A DNA stretch of 64,000 nucleotides. Source: Streptomyces longispororuber (lineage in GTDB: Bacteria; Actinomycetota; Actinomycetes; Streptomycetales; Streptomycetaceae). The position numbers were made by a program, and so were the translations under genes. The stretch is taken from the NCBI RefSeq assembly GCF_024448165.1, contig NZ_JAMOLN010000019.1, positions 1 through 64,000 on the forward strand. Reading direction: 5' to 3'. The notes beneath the pieces were generated by a model. That model was not told the origin of the DNA. It did not search any database and saw nothing but the letters and a program-made list of their open reading frames with translations. This document shows, one piece after another, positions 35,900 to 44,107 of the stretch. Positions within the stretch are counted from its first letter, which is position 1; each line of letters opens with the position of its first letter.

Positions 35900-36673
35900 A
35901 TGCCTCCGACACCCTCATCGGCGCGCCGGTTCTACGACGAGCTGGCCCCCGACTACCACCGGATCTTCCCGGACTGGGACACGAGCATGGCCCGGCAGGC
36001 GCGCGCCCTCGACGCGCTGCTCGGCGCGGGCCCCCGCCGGATCCTGGACTGCGCCTGCGGCATCGGCACCCAGGCGATCGGTCTCGCGCTGCGCGGCCAC
36101 GACGTCACCGGCACCGACCTGAGCCCGGTCGCGGCGGCCCGCGCCACCGCGGAGGCGGCCGCACGCGGGGCGCGTCTGCCGACGGCTGCGGCGGACATGC
36201 GGGCCCTGCCCTTCGCGCCGGACACCTTCGACGTGGTGCTGTGCGCCGACAACTCCCTGCCGCACCTGCTCACCGCCGCCGATGTGCGCACGGCCCTGAC
36301 CGGCATGCGCCGCCTGCTCCACGACGAGGGTCTGCTCGTGCTCACGGTCCGCGACTACGACGAACTCCGCCGCACCCGCCCCGCCGCCACGCCCCCGCAG
36401 CTCTCGGCCGGGCCCGACGCCGACGGGACCATCACCTTCCAGCTCTGGGACTGGCACGACGACGGCGAACGCTACGACCTGCGCCACTTCCAGCTGCTGC
36501 CCGACGGCCAGGAGTGGCGGGTGCGGGAGCGGCGCACGACCTCCTGGGCGCTGACCGGGCAGCAGCTGACGGACCTGGCGGCGGAGGCGGGCCTCACCGA
36601 CATCACCTGGCACTCCCCGGAGACGACCGGCTTCTACCAGCCGATCCTCACCGCCCGCCGCACCGCGCGCTAG
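35900..36673 (+). CDS. SAM-dependent class I methyltransferase
   Basis: The 257-residue Rossmann methyltransferase has motif I ILDCACGIGTQ (residues about 47-57), motif II-like VTGTDLSP, ADMRALPFAPDTFDVVLC and NSLPHLL. The opening RFYDELAPDYHRIFPDWD is common in small-molecule methyltransferases. Cytoplasmic; substrate unknown. Its TAG overlaps the stop of the convergent ligase gene through the shared tetramer CTAG (36670-36673), so the two transcripts must run into each other. Confidence 0.86.
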   Translation: MPPTPSSARRFYDELAPDYHRIFPDWDTSMARQARALDALLGAGPRRILDCACGIGTQAIGLALRGHDVTGTDLSPVAAARATAEAAARGARLPTAAADMRALPFAPDTFDVVLCADNSLPHLLTAADVRTALTGMRRLLHDEGLLVLTVRDYDELRRTRPAATPPQLSAGPDADGTITFQLWDWHDDGERYDLRHFQLLPDGQEWRVRERRTTSWALTGQQLTDLAAEAGLTDITWHSPETTGFYQPILTARRTAR

Positions 36674-38301
36674 GCACTCGCGGGCTTCGCCGAGTCGGCC
36701 GCCACCGACCGCGCCCACCGGTAGTCCGCCTTGCCGCTGGGCGAGCGCTGGATGTGGTCCGCGACCACGAGCTGGCGGGGGATCTTGTAGCCCGCCAGGT
36801 GCGGGCGGCAGTGGACCTGGACGGCGTCAAGGGTCAAGTCGGGCGCGCCGTCCCTGAGTTGGACGACGGCCGCCACGTGGTTGCCCCACTTCGGGTCGGG
36901 GACGCCGGCGACCAGCGCGTCGTAGATGTCCGGATGCGACTTGAGGGCCTGCTCGACCTCCTCCGGATACACCTTCTCGCCGCCCGTGTTGATGCACTGC
37001 GAGCCCCGGCCGAGCACCGTGACGATGCCCTCCGCGTCGACCGTCGCCATGTCGCCGAGCAGCACCCACCGCTCGTCGCCCTTCTGGAAGAACGTCTCGG
37101 CGGTCTTCTTCGGGTCGTTGTAGTAGCCGAGCGGTACGTGGCCGCGCTGCGCGATCCGCCCCACCTCACCGACGGCGACCGGCTCGTACGTCGCCGGATC
37201 CACCACCTGCGTACGGGCGTTGACCCGGAGCCGGAAGCCCTGGCCCGCGCCGGAGTCGTCCGTCGCCGTGCCGTTGAAGCCGGACTCGGACGAGCCGAAG
37301 TTGTTGAGCAGCATCACGGTCGGCACCAGGGCCTGGAACTGGGCGCGCACCGTGTCCGACATGATCGCCCCCGACGACGACACACTGAACATCGACGAGC
37401 AGTCCGTGCCCTGCAGCGGGCCGCTGAGGGCGTCGATCAGCGGGCGCAGCATCGCGTCGCCCACCAGCGACATGCTCGTCACCTTCTCCTTCTCGATCGT
37501 GCGCAGCACCTCCTCCGGCACGAACTTCCGGTGGATGACGATGCGTTGACCGAAGTTGAAGCCGATGAAGGCCGTCAGCGTGGAGGTGCCGTGCATCAGC
37601 GGGGGAGTGGGGAAGAACGTGATGCCGTCGCCGCCCGCGGCCACCCGCTCCGCCAGCTCCTCGGGCCGCGCCACCGGCTCGCCCGTCGGCGCGCCACCGC
37701 CCAGCCCCGAGAAGAACAGGTCCTCCTGACGCCACATCACGCCCTTGGGCATGCCCGTCGTGCCGCCGGTGTAGATGATGAACTGGTCGTCCGCCGAGCG
37801 CCGCGCGAAGCCGCGCTCCGGCGACGAGGTCGCCTCCGCCTCGGTGAAGTCCACGGCCTTGAGCGGCGGCGCACCCGCCGGCGGGGTTCCCACCCGCACC
37901 AGGTGCCGCAGCTTCTCCGTGCGCGGCAGTGCCGCCGCCACGCGCTCGGTGAACTCCGCGTCGAAGACCAGCGCGGCGAGATCCGCGTCCTGGTAGAGGT
38001 AGATCAACTCCTCTTCCACGTAGCGGTAGTTGACGTTGACCGGGACGACCCGCGCCTTGAGGCAGGCGAGCACCGTCTGGAGGTACTCGACGCCGTTGTA
38101 CAGGTGCAGCCCCAGGTGCTCGCCCGGGCGCAGTCCGCTGTCGACGAGGTGGTGCGCGATGCGGTTCGCCGCAGCGTCCAGTTCCGCGTACGTCAGCCGG
38201 CGCTCCGCCCCCGTGCCGGGATGGTCGACGTAGACGAGCGCCTCGCGGTCGGGGACCACGTCGACGACCGACTCGAACAGGTCGGCAAGGTTGTACTCCA
38301 C
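36670..38301 (-). CDS. Acyl-CoA synthetase (FadD-like, long or branched chain)
   Basis: The 543-residue ANL enzyme has FIIYTGGTTGMPKGVMWR near residue 175, a glycine-for-serine variant of the ATP loop seen in actinobacterial FadD proteins for bulky acids. It also has NNFGSSESGFNG, VLLGDMATVDAEGIV and the hinge GRGSQCINTGGEKVYP, ending SPSGKADYRW. The GTG at 38301 is preceded by TCAGGAGGAG; an upstream ATG would skip that ribosome site. It is divergent from an enoyl-CoA hydratase across a promoter with a 22-bp inverted repeat. Confidence 0.92.
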   Translation of the reverse strand: MEYNLADLFESVVDVVPDREALVYVDHPGTGAERRLTYAELDAAANRIAHHLVDSGLRPGEHLGLHLYNGVEYLQTVLACLKARVVPVNVNYRYVEEELIYLYQDADLAALVFDAEFTERVAAALPRTEKLRHLVRVGTPPAGAPPLKAVDFTEAEATSSPERGFARRSADDQFIIYTGGTTGMPKGVMWRQEDLFFSGLGGGAPTGEPVARPEELAERVAAGGDGITFFPTPPLMHGTSTLTAFIGFNFGQRIVIHRKFVPEEVLRTIEKEKVTSMSLVGDAMLRPLIDALSGPLQGTDCSSMFSVSSSGAIMSDTVRAQFQALVPTVMLLNNFGSSESGFNGTATDDSGAGQGFRLRVNARTQVVDPATYEPVAVGEVGRIAQRGHVPLGYYNDPKKTAETFFQKGDERWVLLGDMATVDAEGIVTVLGRGSQCINTGGEKVYPEEVEQALKSHPDIYDALVAGVPDPKWGNHVAAVVQLRDGAPDLTLDAVQVHCRPHLAGYKIPRQLVVADHIQRSPSGKADYRWARSVAADSAKPASA

Positions 38302-38384
38302 CGCTCCTCCTGACCCAGGCCGCATCTCGTGTGGCCGTCATCAGAGCAGAGACGGGGGGAAGGCGGAAGGGCCTCCGCACAAGA

Positions 38385-38406
38385 AATCTGACTGAGTGTC
38401 AGAAAA
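38385..38406. promoter_or_regulatory. Shared 22-bp site in the divergent ligase/hydratase promoter
   Basis: CTGAC-TGAGT-GTCAG gives perfect 5-bp arms flanked by AAT and AAAA. The full 22 bp match the site at 23952-23973 at both ends. It is 84 bases upstream of the ligase and 70 upstream of the hydratase. Confidence 0.65.
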
Positions 38407-38475
38407 CTCTTGAACTGGTCGGTCCCCTCCTGCAACCTGTTCCGGGTCCGAGCTCCGGCCGACTGGAGGACAGCC

Positions 38476-39276
38476 ATGGGTGGGACCGAACATCTCGACG
38501 TGCGCCGCGAGGGCGCGACGCTCGTGCTCACGCTCAACCGGCCCGAGGCCAAGAACGCGCTGTCCCTGCCGATGCTGGTCGGCCTGTACGACGGGTGGCT
38601 GGAGGCCGACGCCGACGACACGATCCGCTCGGTGGTGCTCACCGGGGCGGGCGGCGTGTTCTGCGCGGGCATGGACCTCAAGGCCCTGGCCGGGAAGGGC
38701 ATGGCGGGCGAGCACTACCGGGACCGTCTCAAGGCGGACCCCGATCTGCACTGGAAGGCGATGCTGCGCCACCACCGGCCCCGCAAGCCCGTCGTCGCGG
38801 CGGTCGAGGGGCACTGCGTGGCCGGCGGCACGGAGATCCTGCAGGGCACGGACATCCGGGTGGCGGGGGAGTCGGCGACGTTCGGCCTCTTCGAGGTGAA
38901 GCGCGGACTGTTCCCCATCGGCGGCTCGACCGTGCGGCTGCCCCGGCAGATCGCACGGACCCACGCCCTGGAGATGCTGCTGACCGGGCGGCCCTACGCG
39001 GCGCCGGAGGCGGCGGCGATCGGGCTCGTCGGGCGCGTGGTGCCCGACGGCACGGCGCTGGACGCCGCCCTGGAGATCGCCGAACGGATCAACGCGTGCG
39101 GCCCGTTGGCCGTCGAGGCCGTGAAGGCGTCGGTGTACGAGACCGCCGAGATGACCGAGACGGACGGGCTGGCGGCGGAGCTGAAGCGGGGGTGGCCGAT
39201 CTTCGACACGGCCGATGCGAAGGAAGGGGCTCGTGCGTTCGCGGAGCGGCGGGAGCCTGTGTTCCGGCGGGAGTGA
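38476..39276 (+). CDS. Enoyl-CoA hydratase/isomerase (crotonase) family protein
   Basis: The 266-residue crotonase-fold protein has NRPEAKNALS at the N-terminus. Its oxyanion-hole motifs are GVFCAGMDLKAL and EGHCVAGGTEIL, and catalytic acids are plausible in the FGLFEVKRGLFPIGG stretch. It should hydrate or isomerise an unsaturated acyl-CoA. GGAGGA is five bases before the ATG at 38476. A long hairpin repeat follows, then the DUF35/thiolase genes. The set suggests side-chain beta-oxidation ending in aldol cleavage. Confidence 0.9.
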   Translation: MGGTEHLDVRREGATLVLTLNRPEAKNALSLPMLVGLYDGWLEADADDTIRSVVLTGAGGVFCAGMDLKALAGKGMAGEHYRDRLKADPDLHWKAMLRHHRPRKPVVAAVEGHCVAGGTEILQGTDIRVAGESATFGLFEVKRGLFPIGGSTVRLPRQIARTHALEMLLTGRPYAAPEAAAIGLVGRVVPDGTALDAALEIAERINACGPLAVEAVKASVYETAEMTETDGLAAELKRGWPIFDTADAKEGARAFAERREPVFRRE

Positions 39277-39304
39277 GGGTGCCGTCCGGCGGGGTTCCGG
39301 GGGC

Positions 39305-39410
39305 GTCTGCGGGTGCGTGGGGGCTGGTCGCGCAGTTCCCCGCGCCCCTGAGATGCACACCCTCCGGGTGGCATCTCCCGGCGCGGCCGGCCCCCACCGG
39401 ACCCGCAGAC
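39305..39410. repeat. Dispersed intergenic hairpin repeat, copy 3 (long stem-loop)
   Basis: Outer arms GTCTGCGGGT (39305-39314) and ACCCGCAGAC (39401-39410) enclose the core GGTCGCGCAGTTCCCCGCGC. Inner nested arms are GAGATGC/GCATCTC (39350-39377) and CACCC/GGGTG. It lies 29 bases past the hydratase stop and could terminate or attenuate readthrough into the DUF35 gene. Confidence 0.75.
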
Positions 39411-39472
39411 GCAACCCCGAACCCCGCCGGACGGCACTCGCATCACCCACCACCACCGAAGGAGACCGCACC

Positions 39473-40435
39473 ATGGCAGTCGCACCTCAACCCGACATCC
39501 TCAAAGCCCCCCTGGTCGTGGAGTTTCCGTTCACCCGGTCACTCGGGCCCGTCCAGGCCGCGTTCCTGAGCGGACTGCGCCACCGCACCGTGCTGGGCGT
39601 CCGCACGACCGACGACAGGGTCCTCGTCCCCCCGGTCGAGTACGACCCGGTCACCGCGGCCGAGATACGGGACCTGGTCGAGGTCGGAGACACCGGCACC
39701 GTCACCACCTGGGCCTGGAACCCCGCCCCGCGCCGCGGCCAGCCCCTGGACACCCCGTTCGCCTGGGTCCTCGTCAAGCTGGACGGCGCCGACACCGCCC
39801 TCCTGCACGCCCTCGACGCCACCGGCCCCGACGCCGTCCACAGCGGCCTGCGCGTCCGCGTCCGCTGGGCGGCGGAACGCACCGGAGCCATCACCGACAT
39901 CGCCTGCTTCGAACCCGACGACAGCACCCCGGAGCAGATCCGACCGGCCCCGCACACGGGTGAGTTCGAGGACGGAGTCACCGGCATCGTCGCCGCCGCC
40001 CGCCTCGACTACACCTACAGCCCGGGCGGCGCCCAGAGCCGCTACATCAACGCCCTCGCGGACAACCGCACCGTCGGCGAACGCTGCCCCTCCTGCCGCA
40101 AGGTCTACGTCCCGCCCCGCGGCGCCTGCCCGACCTGCGGCGTGGCCACCACCGAGCAGGTCGAGGTCGGCCCGGCCGGCACCGTCACCACGTACTGCAT
40201 CGTCAACGTCAAGGCGAAGAACCTCGACATCGAACTGCCCTACGTCTACGCGCACATCGCCCTCGACGGCGCCGACCTCGCCCTGCACGGACGGATCGGC
40301 GGCATCCCCTACGACCAGGTCCGGATGGGCCTGCGCGTCGAACCGGTGTGGACCGAGGGCGGGCGCTACCCCGACCACTACCGGCCGACCGGCGAGCCGG
40401 ACGCCGACTACGACACGTACAAGGAGCTGATCTGA
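39473..40435 (+). CDS. Tandem DUF35 OB-fold protein, second copy with zinc ribbon
   Basis: The 320-residue protein looks like two DUF35 units in a row. The first (residues about 10-150) keeps the OB-fold pattern (VLVPPVEYDP, DTGTVTTWAW) but has no zinc cysteines. The second has C205-P-S-C208 and C219-P-T-C222 followed by the OB fold (GPAGTVTTYCIVNVKAK). DUF35 proteins bind thiolase-like partners and are required for Ltp2-type retro-aldolase activity on acyl-CoA side chains. GAAGGAGA precedes the ATG. The next gene begins directly after its stop, so a complex is likely. Confidence 0.85.
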   Translation: MAVAPQPDILKAPLVVEFPFTRSLGPVQAAFLSGLRHRTVLGVRTTDDRVLVPPVEYDPVTAAEIRDLVEVGDTGTVTTWAWNPAPRRGQPLDTPFAWVLVKLDGADTALLHALDATGPDAVHSGLRVRVRWAAERTGAITDIACFEPDDSTPEQIRPAPHTGEFEDGVTGIVAAARLDYTYSPGGAQSRYINALADNRTVGERCPSCRKVYVPPRGACPTCGVATTEQVEVGPAGTVTTYCIVNVKAKNLDIELPYVYAHIALDGADLALHGRIGGIPYDQVRMGLRVEPVWTEGGRYPDHYRPTGEPDADYDTYKELI

Positions 40436-41506
40436 ATGCGGCCGCCGATCCGGGACATCGCCGTCGTCGCCTTCGGGCAGACCGACCACCGGCGCACCAC
40501 CGAGGAGCAGTCGGAGGTGGAGATGCTGATGCCGGTCCTCCACCAGGTCCTCGACGCCACCGGGCTGAAGACCAGCGACATCGGGTTCACCTGCTCGGGG
40601 TCGAGCGACTACCTCGCGGGGCGCGCCTTCTCCTTCACCATGGCGCTCGACGGCGTCGGCGCCTGGCCGCCCATCTCCGAGTCGCACGTCGAGATGGACG
40701 GCGCGTGGGCGCTGTACGAGGCGTGGACGAAGCTGCTGACCGGGGACGCCGACACCGCGCTGGTCTACTCGTACGGCAAGTCGTCGCCCGGCTCCGTGCG
40801 CGACGTGCTCACCCGGCAGCTCGACCCGTACTACGTCGCCCCGCTCTGGCCCGACTCCGTCGCCCTCGCCGCCCTCCAGGCGCAGGCCCTCATCGACGCG
40901 GGCCACACCGACGAACCCGCTCTCGCCGGGGTCGCCGCCCGCAGCCGCGCCGACGCCGCCGGCAATCCGCACGCCCAGCTGCGCGGCGCGGACGTCCCGC
41001 ACGGCGACTACGTCGTCCAGCCACTGCGCACCGGAGACTGCCCGCCCATCGGCGACGGCGCCGCCGCCGTGATCCTCGCCGCGGGCGACCGGGCCCGCGA
41101 ACTGTGCGAGCGGCCCGCGTGGATCAGCGGCATCGACCACCGCATCGAGGCGCACAGCCTCGGCGTGCGCGACCTGACCGACTCGCCCTCCACGCGGCTC
41201 GCCGCCGAGAACGCGGGGCTCTTCGAACGGCCCGTGGACACCGCTGAGCTGCACGCCCCCTTCAGTTCGCAGGAGGTCGTCCTGCGCAAGGTGCTGCGGC
41301 TCGGCGACGACGTGGCCGTCAATCCGTCCGGGGGCGCGCTCGCCGCCAACCCGGTCATGGCCGCGGGCCTCATCCGCATCGGTGAGGCCGCCGCCCGCAT
41401 CCACCGGGGCGAGTCCCGGCGCGCGCTCGCCCACGCCACCTCCGGGCCCTGCCTCCAGCAGAACCTGGTCGCCGTACTCGAAGGACGTCAAGGAGAGGAC
41501 CGATGA
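40436..41506 (+). CDS. Thiolase-fold lipid-transfer-type protein lacking the nucleophilic cysteine
   Basis: The 356-residue protein has the SCP2-thiolase layout: IRDIAVVAFGQTDHRR at the start, a central loop, HAPFSSQEVV with a conserved histidine, and the C-terminal VNPSGGALAANPVMAAG. Where thiolases have the reactive cysteine (about residue 85-90) it reads SHVEMDGAWAL, with no cysteine. That matches lipid-transfer or aldolase-type members such as Ltp2 rather than true thiolases. It begins immediately after the DUF35 stop and overlaps the next gene by ATGA. Confidence 0.86.
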   Translation: MRPPIRDIAVVAFGQTDHRRTTEEQSEVEMLMPVLHQVLDATGLKTSDIGFTCSGSSDYLAGRAFSFTMALDGVGAWPPISESHVEMDGAWALYEAWTKLLTGDADTALVYSYGKSSPGSVRDVLTRQLDPYYVAPLWPDSVALAALQAQALIDAGHTDEPALAGVAARSRADAAGNPHAQLRGADVPHGDYVVQPLRTGDCPPIGDGAAAVILAAGDRARELCERPAWISGIDHRIEAHSLGVRDLTDSPSTRLAAENAGLFERPVDTAELHAPFSSQEVVLRKVLRLGDDVAVNPSGGALAANPVMAAGLIRIGEAAARIHRGESRRALAHATSGPCLQQNLVAVLEGRQGEDR

Positions 41507-42672
41507 CGAACAAGGAACCGGTAGCGATCGTCGGCATCGGGCAGACCCACCACGTCGCCGCCCGGCGGGACGTCTCCATCGCGGGCCTCGTCCGCGAGGC
41601 CGCCCAACGTGCCCTGACGGACGCCGAGTTGACCTGGGCTGACATCGACGCCGTCGTCATCGGGAAGGCGCCCGACTTCTTCGAGGGCGTCATGATGCCG
41701 GAGCTGTACCTCGCCGACGCGCTCGGCGCGGTCGGCAAGCCGATGCTCCGGGTACACACCGCGGGCTCCGTCGGCGGGTCGACGGCGCTCGTCGCCGCCA
41801 ACCTCGTCGCGGGCCGCGTCCACGGCACGGTCCTCACCCTCGCCTTCGAAAAGCAGTCGGAATCCAACGCCATGTGGGGGCTCTCGCTGCCGATCCCCTT
41901 CCAGCAGCCGCTGCTCGCCGGCGCCGGCGGCTTCTTCGCACCGCACGTCCGCGCCTACATGCGGCGGACCGGTGCGCCCGACACCGTGGGCTCCCTCGTC
42001 GCGTACAAGGACCGGCGCAACGCGCTCAAGAATCCGTACGCGCACCTGCACGAGCACGACGTCACCCTGGAGAAGGTCCAGGCGTCGCCCATGCTCTGGG
42101 ACCCGATCCGCTACTCGGAGACCTGCCCGTCGTCCGACGGCGCCTGCGCCATGATCCTCACCGACCGGGCCGGCGCCGCCCGTTCGCCGAAGCCGCCGGC
42201 CTGGATGCTCGGCGGTGCCATGCGCAGCGAGCCGACCCTCTTCGCGGGCAAGGACTTCGTGTCCCCGCAGGCGGGCAAGGACTGCGCCGCCGACGTGTAC
42301 CGGCAGGCCGGGATCGCCGATCCGCGCCGGGAGATCGACGCCGTCGAGATGTACGTGCCGTTCTCCTGGTACGAGCCGATGTGGCTGGAGAACCTCGGCT
42401 TCGCCGACGAGGGCGGCGGCTGGAAGCTCACCGAGTCCGGCGTGACCGAGCTCGACGGCGACCTGCCGGTCAACATGTCGGGCGGCGTCCTGTCCACGAA
42501 CCCCATCGGCGCCTCCGGCATGATCCGCTTCGCCGAGGCCGCCCTCCAGGTCCGCGGCCAGGCCGGCGAGCACCAGGTCGACGGGGCACGCAAGGTCCTC
42601 GGGCACGCCTACGGAGGCGGCTCGCAGTTCTTCTCGATGTGGCTCGTCGGCGCCGAGCCGCCCACCCGCTGA
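41503..42672 (+). CDS. Second thiolase-fold protein, also without the catalytic cysteine
   Basis: The 389-residue thiolase-fold protein has VAIVGIGQTHHVA, RVHTAGSVGGSTAL where the usual NACATGGS reads with G88 in place of cysteine, a conserved SETCPSSDGACAMIL loop, and NMSGGVLSTNPIGASG near the C-terminus. Both thiolase-like subunits therefore lack the Claisen nucleophile. A heteromer with its neighbour and the DUF35 protein is the likely arrangement. Translation is coupled to the upstream gene (4-base overlap). Confidence 0.86.
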   Translation: MTNKEPVAIVGIGQTHHVAARRDVSIAGLVREAAQRALTDAELTWADIDAVVIGKAPDFFEGVMMPELYLADALGAVGKPMLRVHTAGSVGGSTALVAANLVAGRVHGTVLTLAFEKQSESNAMWGLSLPIPFQQPLLAGAGGFFAPHVRAYMRRTGAPDTVGSLVAYKDRRNALKNPYAHLHEHDVTLEKVQASPMLWDPIRYSETCPSSDGACAMILTDRAGAARSPKPPAWMLGGAMRSEPTLFAGKDFVSPQAGKDCAADVYRQAGIADPRREIDAVEMYVPFSWYEPMWLENLGFADEGGGWKLTESGVTELDGDLPVNMSGGVLSTNPIGASGMIRFAEAALQVRGQAGEHQVDGARKVLGHAYGGGSQFFSMWLVGAEPPTR

Positions 42673-42778
42673 CGGACGGATGAGCATGCGGTGACCTTCG
42701 ACCACCGTCGTGGCCTGTGCGGGGCACGGACCGATCGCTAGGCTGGCGCACGGACGACGAACCGGGAGGAGCACGGAC

Positions 42779-43021
42779 GTGGCCGAAAGCACCATCGACC
42801 AGCACCCGCTCACGGGGTGGGACAAGCCGGACCTGGACCTGAGCAGCGCGGACTGGCGCTCCAGCAGCAGGGGTCTGGGCGATGTCCAGATCGCCTTCGT
42901 CGAGGGGTTCATCGCGATGCGCAACGGAGGAAGCCCGCAGAACCCGTCGCTGATCTTCACGCCGGCGGAGTGGGGGGCGTTCGTGCTGGGCGCCCGGGAG
43001 GGCGAGTTCGACCTGACGTAG
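42779..43021 (+). CDS. DUF397 domain protein
   Basis: The 80-residue protein keeps the DUF397 pattern: W-R-S-S-S-R, VAFVEGFIAMRNGGSPQNP-like middle and FTPAEWGAFVLGAREGEFDL at the end. These small proteins usually lie beside an XRE regulator and act in streptomycete development pairs, but no XRE gene is adjacent. The GTG at 42779 follows GGGAGGAG. A 14-bp GGACGGCGCCGTCC palindrome lies seven bases past the stop. Confidence 0.85.
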   Translation: MAESTIDQHPLTGWDKPDLDLSSADWRSSSRGLGDVQIAFVEGFIAMRNGGSPQNPSLIFTPAEWGAFVLGAREGEFDLT

Positions 43022-43085
43022 CGGAGCGGACGGCGCCGTCCCACGAGCCGTGGACGGGCGCCGGATTTCGTCCGGTTTCCGACAC

Positions 43086-43101
43086 GTGACCTTCGGCCCT
43101 G
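43086..43101. promoter_or_regulatory. DosR/DevR-like box upstream of the universal stress protein
   Basis: GTGACCTTCGGCCCTG differs at only two positions from GGGACTTTCGGCCCTG, a form I recall from mycobacterial dormancy (DosR) promoters. It lies 93 bases before the start of a tandem universal stress protein, a typical DosR/OsdR target class. Confidence 0.5.
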
Positions 43102-43138
43102 TCCTGTGGCCCTCGCGTGAGCGACCCTGGCCACAGGA
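43102..43138. promoter_or_regulatory. Inverted repeat TCCTGTGGCC/GGCCACAGGA
   Basis: Perfect 10-bp arms separated by 17 bases lie directly after the DosR-like box and 57 bases before the stress-protein start. It may be a second regulator site or a 5' leader hairpin. Confidence 0.45.
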
Positions 43139-43194
43139 ACAGCCGGTCAAATCAGGGCACGACCAGCGTGCCCGGTGTCGGAGGCGAACCAGTC

Positions 43195-44103
43195 ATGAGC
43201 ACGCCGCACAACCTGCCCGTCGTCGCCGCGGTCGACGGGTCCGACGACAGCCAGCGCGCCCTCGAATGGGCCCTTGCCGAGGCGGCCAGGCGCGGCGCCG
43301 ACCTGCGCATCGTGCACGTGGCGCAGTACGCGTACCCGCTCCAGCCCGGCGTGCTGATGGCAGGGCCTCCCGAGCCCATCGAGGACCCCCTCATCGAGGA
43401 GCTGCGCGAGAAGCTCGCGGGGCGTGAGGGGCTGCCGGCCCTGGAGTTCATCAGCCGGACCGGTCTGCCCGCCGCGGTACTGCCCGAGATGAGCAAGGAG
43501 GCCCAGCTCGTCGTGCTGGGCTCCCGTGGCCGCGGCGGATTCGCCAGTCTGCTGCTCGGCTCGAACGGCGTGGCCACCGCCCGCGACGCCGTCTGCCCCG
43601 TGGTCGTCGTGCCGCGCCCCGACCGCACCGTGGACAGCGAGGCACCCGTACCGCCGGGACCGCGCGTCGTGGTCGGCCTGCAGACCGACGACCCGGACGA
43701 GGCCACGCTCTCCTTCGCCTTCGAGCACGCCGCGCGCACCGGCGCCAAGCTGCAGGTCGTCGCCGCCTACCCGTGGCCGGTGCTCGCCTGGTCGGCGTTC
43801 GGCGACTTCACGCCGACCGCCGTGGACCAGGAGGCGACCGAGCGGGAGACGCTGAGCTTCGCCAACGACGCCGTCGCCGAACTGCGCAAGGCCCACCCCG
43901 ACGTGGCGGTCGACCTCTACGTGGCGCCGGGCGACGCCGCCGGCCACCTCGTGGACAACTCCCGCGAGGCCGACCTGGTCGTCGTCGGCCGGCACCGCCG
44001 CCGCTTCACCCGGCCCGCCCCGATGCTCGGCTCGGTCACCCACGCCGTCCTGCTGCACGCGGCGGCCCCGGTCGCGGTGGTCCCGCCTGCCCCGGCCGAC
44101 TAG
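43195..44103 (+). CDS. Tandem universal stress protein
   Basis: The 302-residue protein has two UspA domains. The first (about 1-145) has VAAVDGSDDSQRALEWAL and the ATP motif GSRGRGGFASLLLGSNG. The second (about 155-300) has a weaker nucleotide motif, GRHRRRFTRPAPMLGSVTH, where arginines replace small residues, so it may not bind ATP. Tandem Usps respond to hypoxia or stationary phase. GGAGG precedes the ATG at 43195. The promoter holds a DosR-like box. Confidence 0.92.
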   Translation: MSTPHNLPVVAAVDGSDDSQRALEWALAEAARRGADLRIVHVAQYAYPLQPGVLMAGPPEPIEDPLIEELREKLAGREGLPALEFISRTGLPAAVLPEMSKEAQLVVLGSRGRGGFASLLLGSNGVATARDAVCPVVVVPRPDRTVDSEAPVPPGPRVVVGLQTDDPDEATLSFAFEHAARTGAKLQVVAAYPWPVLAWSAFGDFTPTAVDQEATERETLSFANDAVAELRKAHPDVAVDLYVAPGDAAGHLVDNSREADLVVVGRHRRRFTRPAPMLGSVTHAVLLHAAAPVAVVPPAPAD

Positions 44104-44107
44104 CACG

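Noticed and set aside
34586..36673. Long plus frame ending in the methyltransferase
   Set aside because: The real gene begins at 35900; earlier residues are the complement of the YCII and acetyltransferase genes.
43028..43041. GGACGGCGCCGTCC palindrome after the DUF397 gene as a terminator
   Set aside because: It has no loop and is short; in such GC-rich DNA palindromes of this size are frequent.
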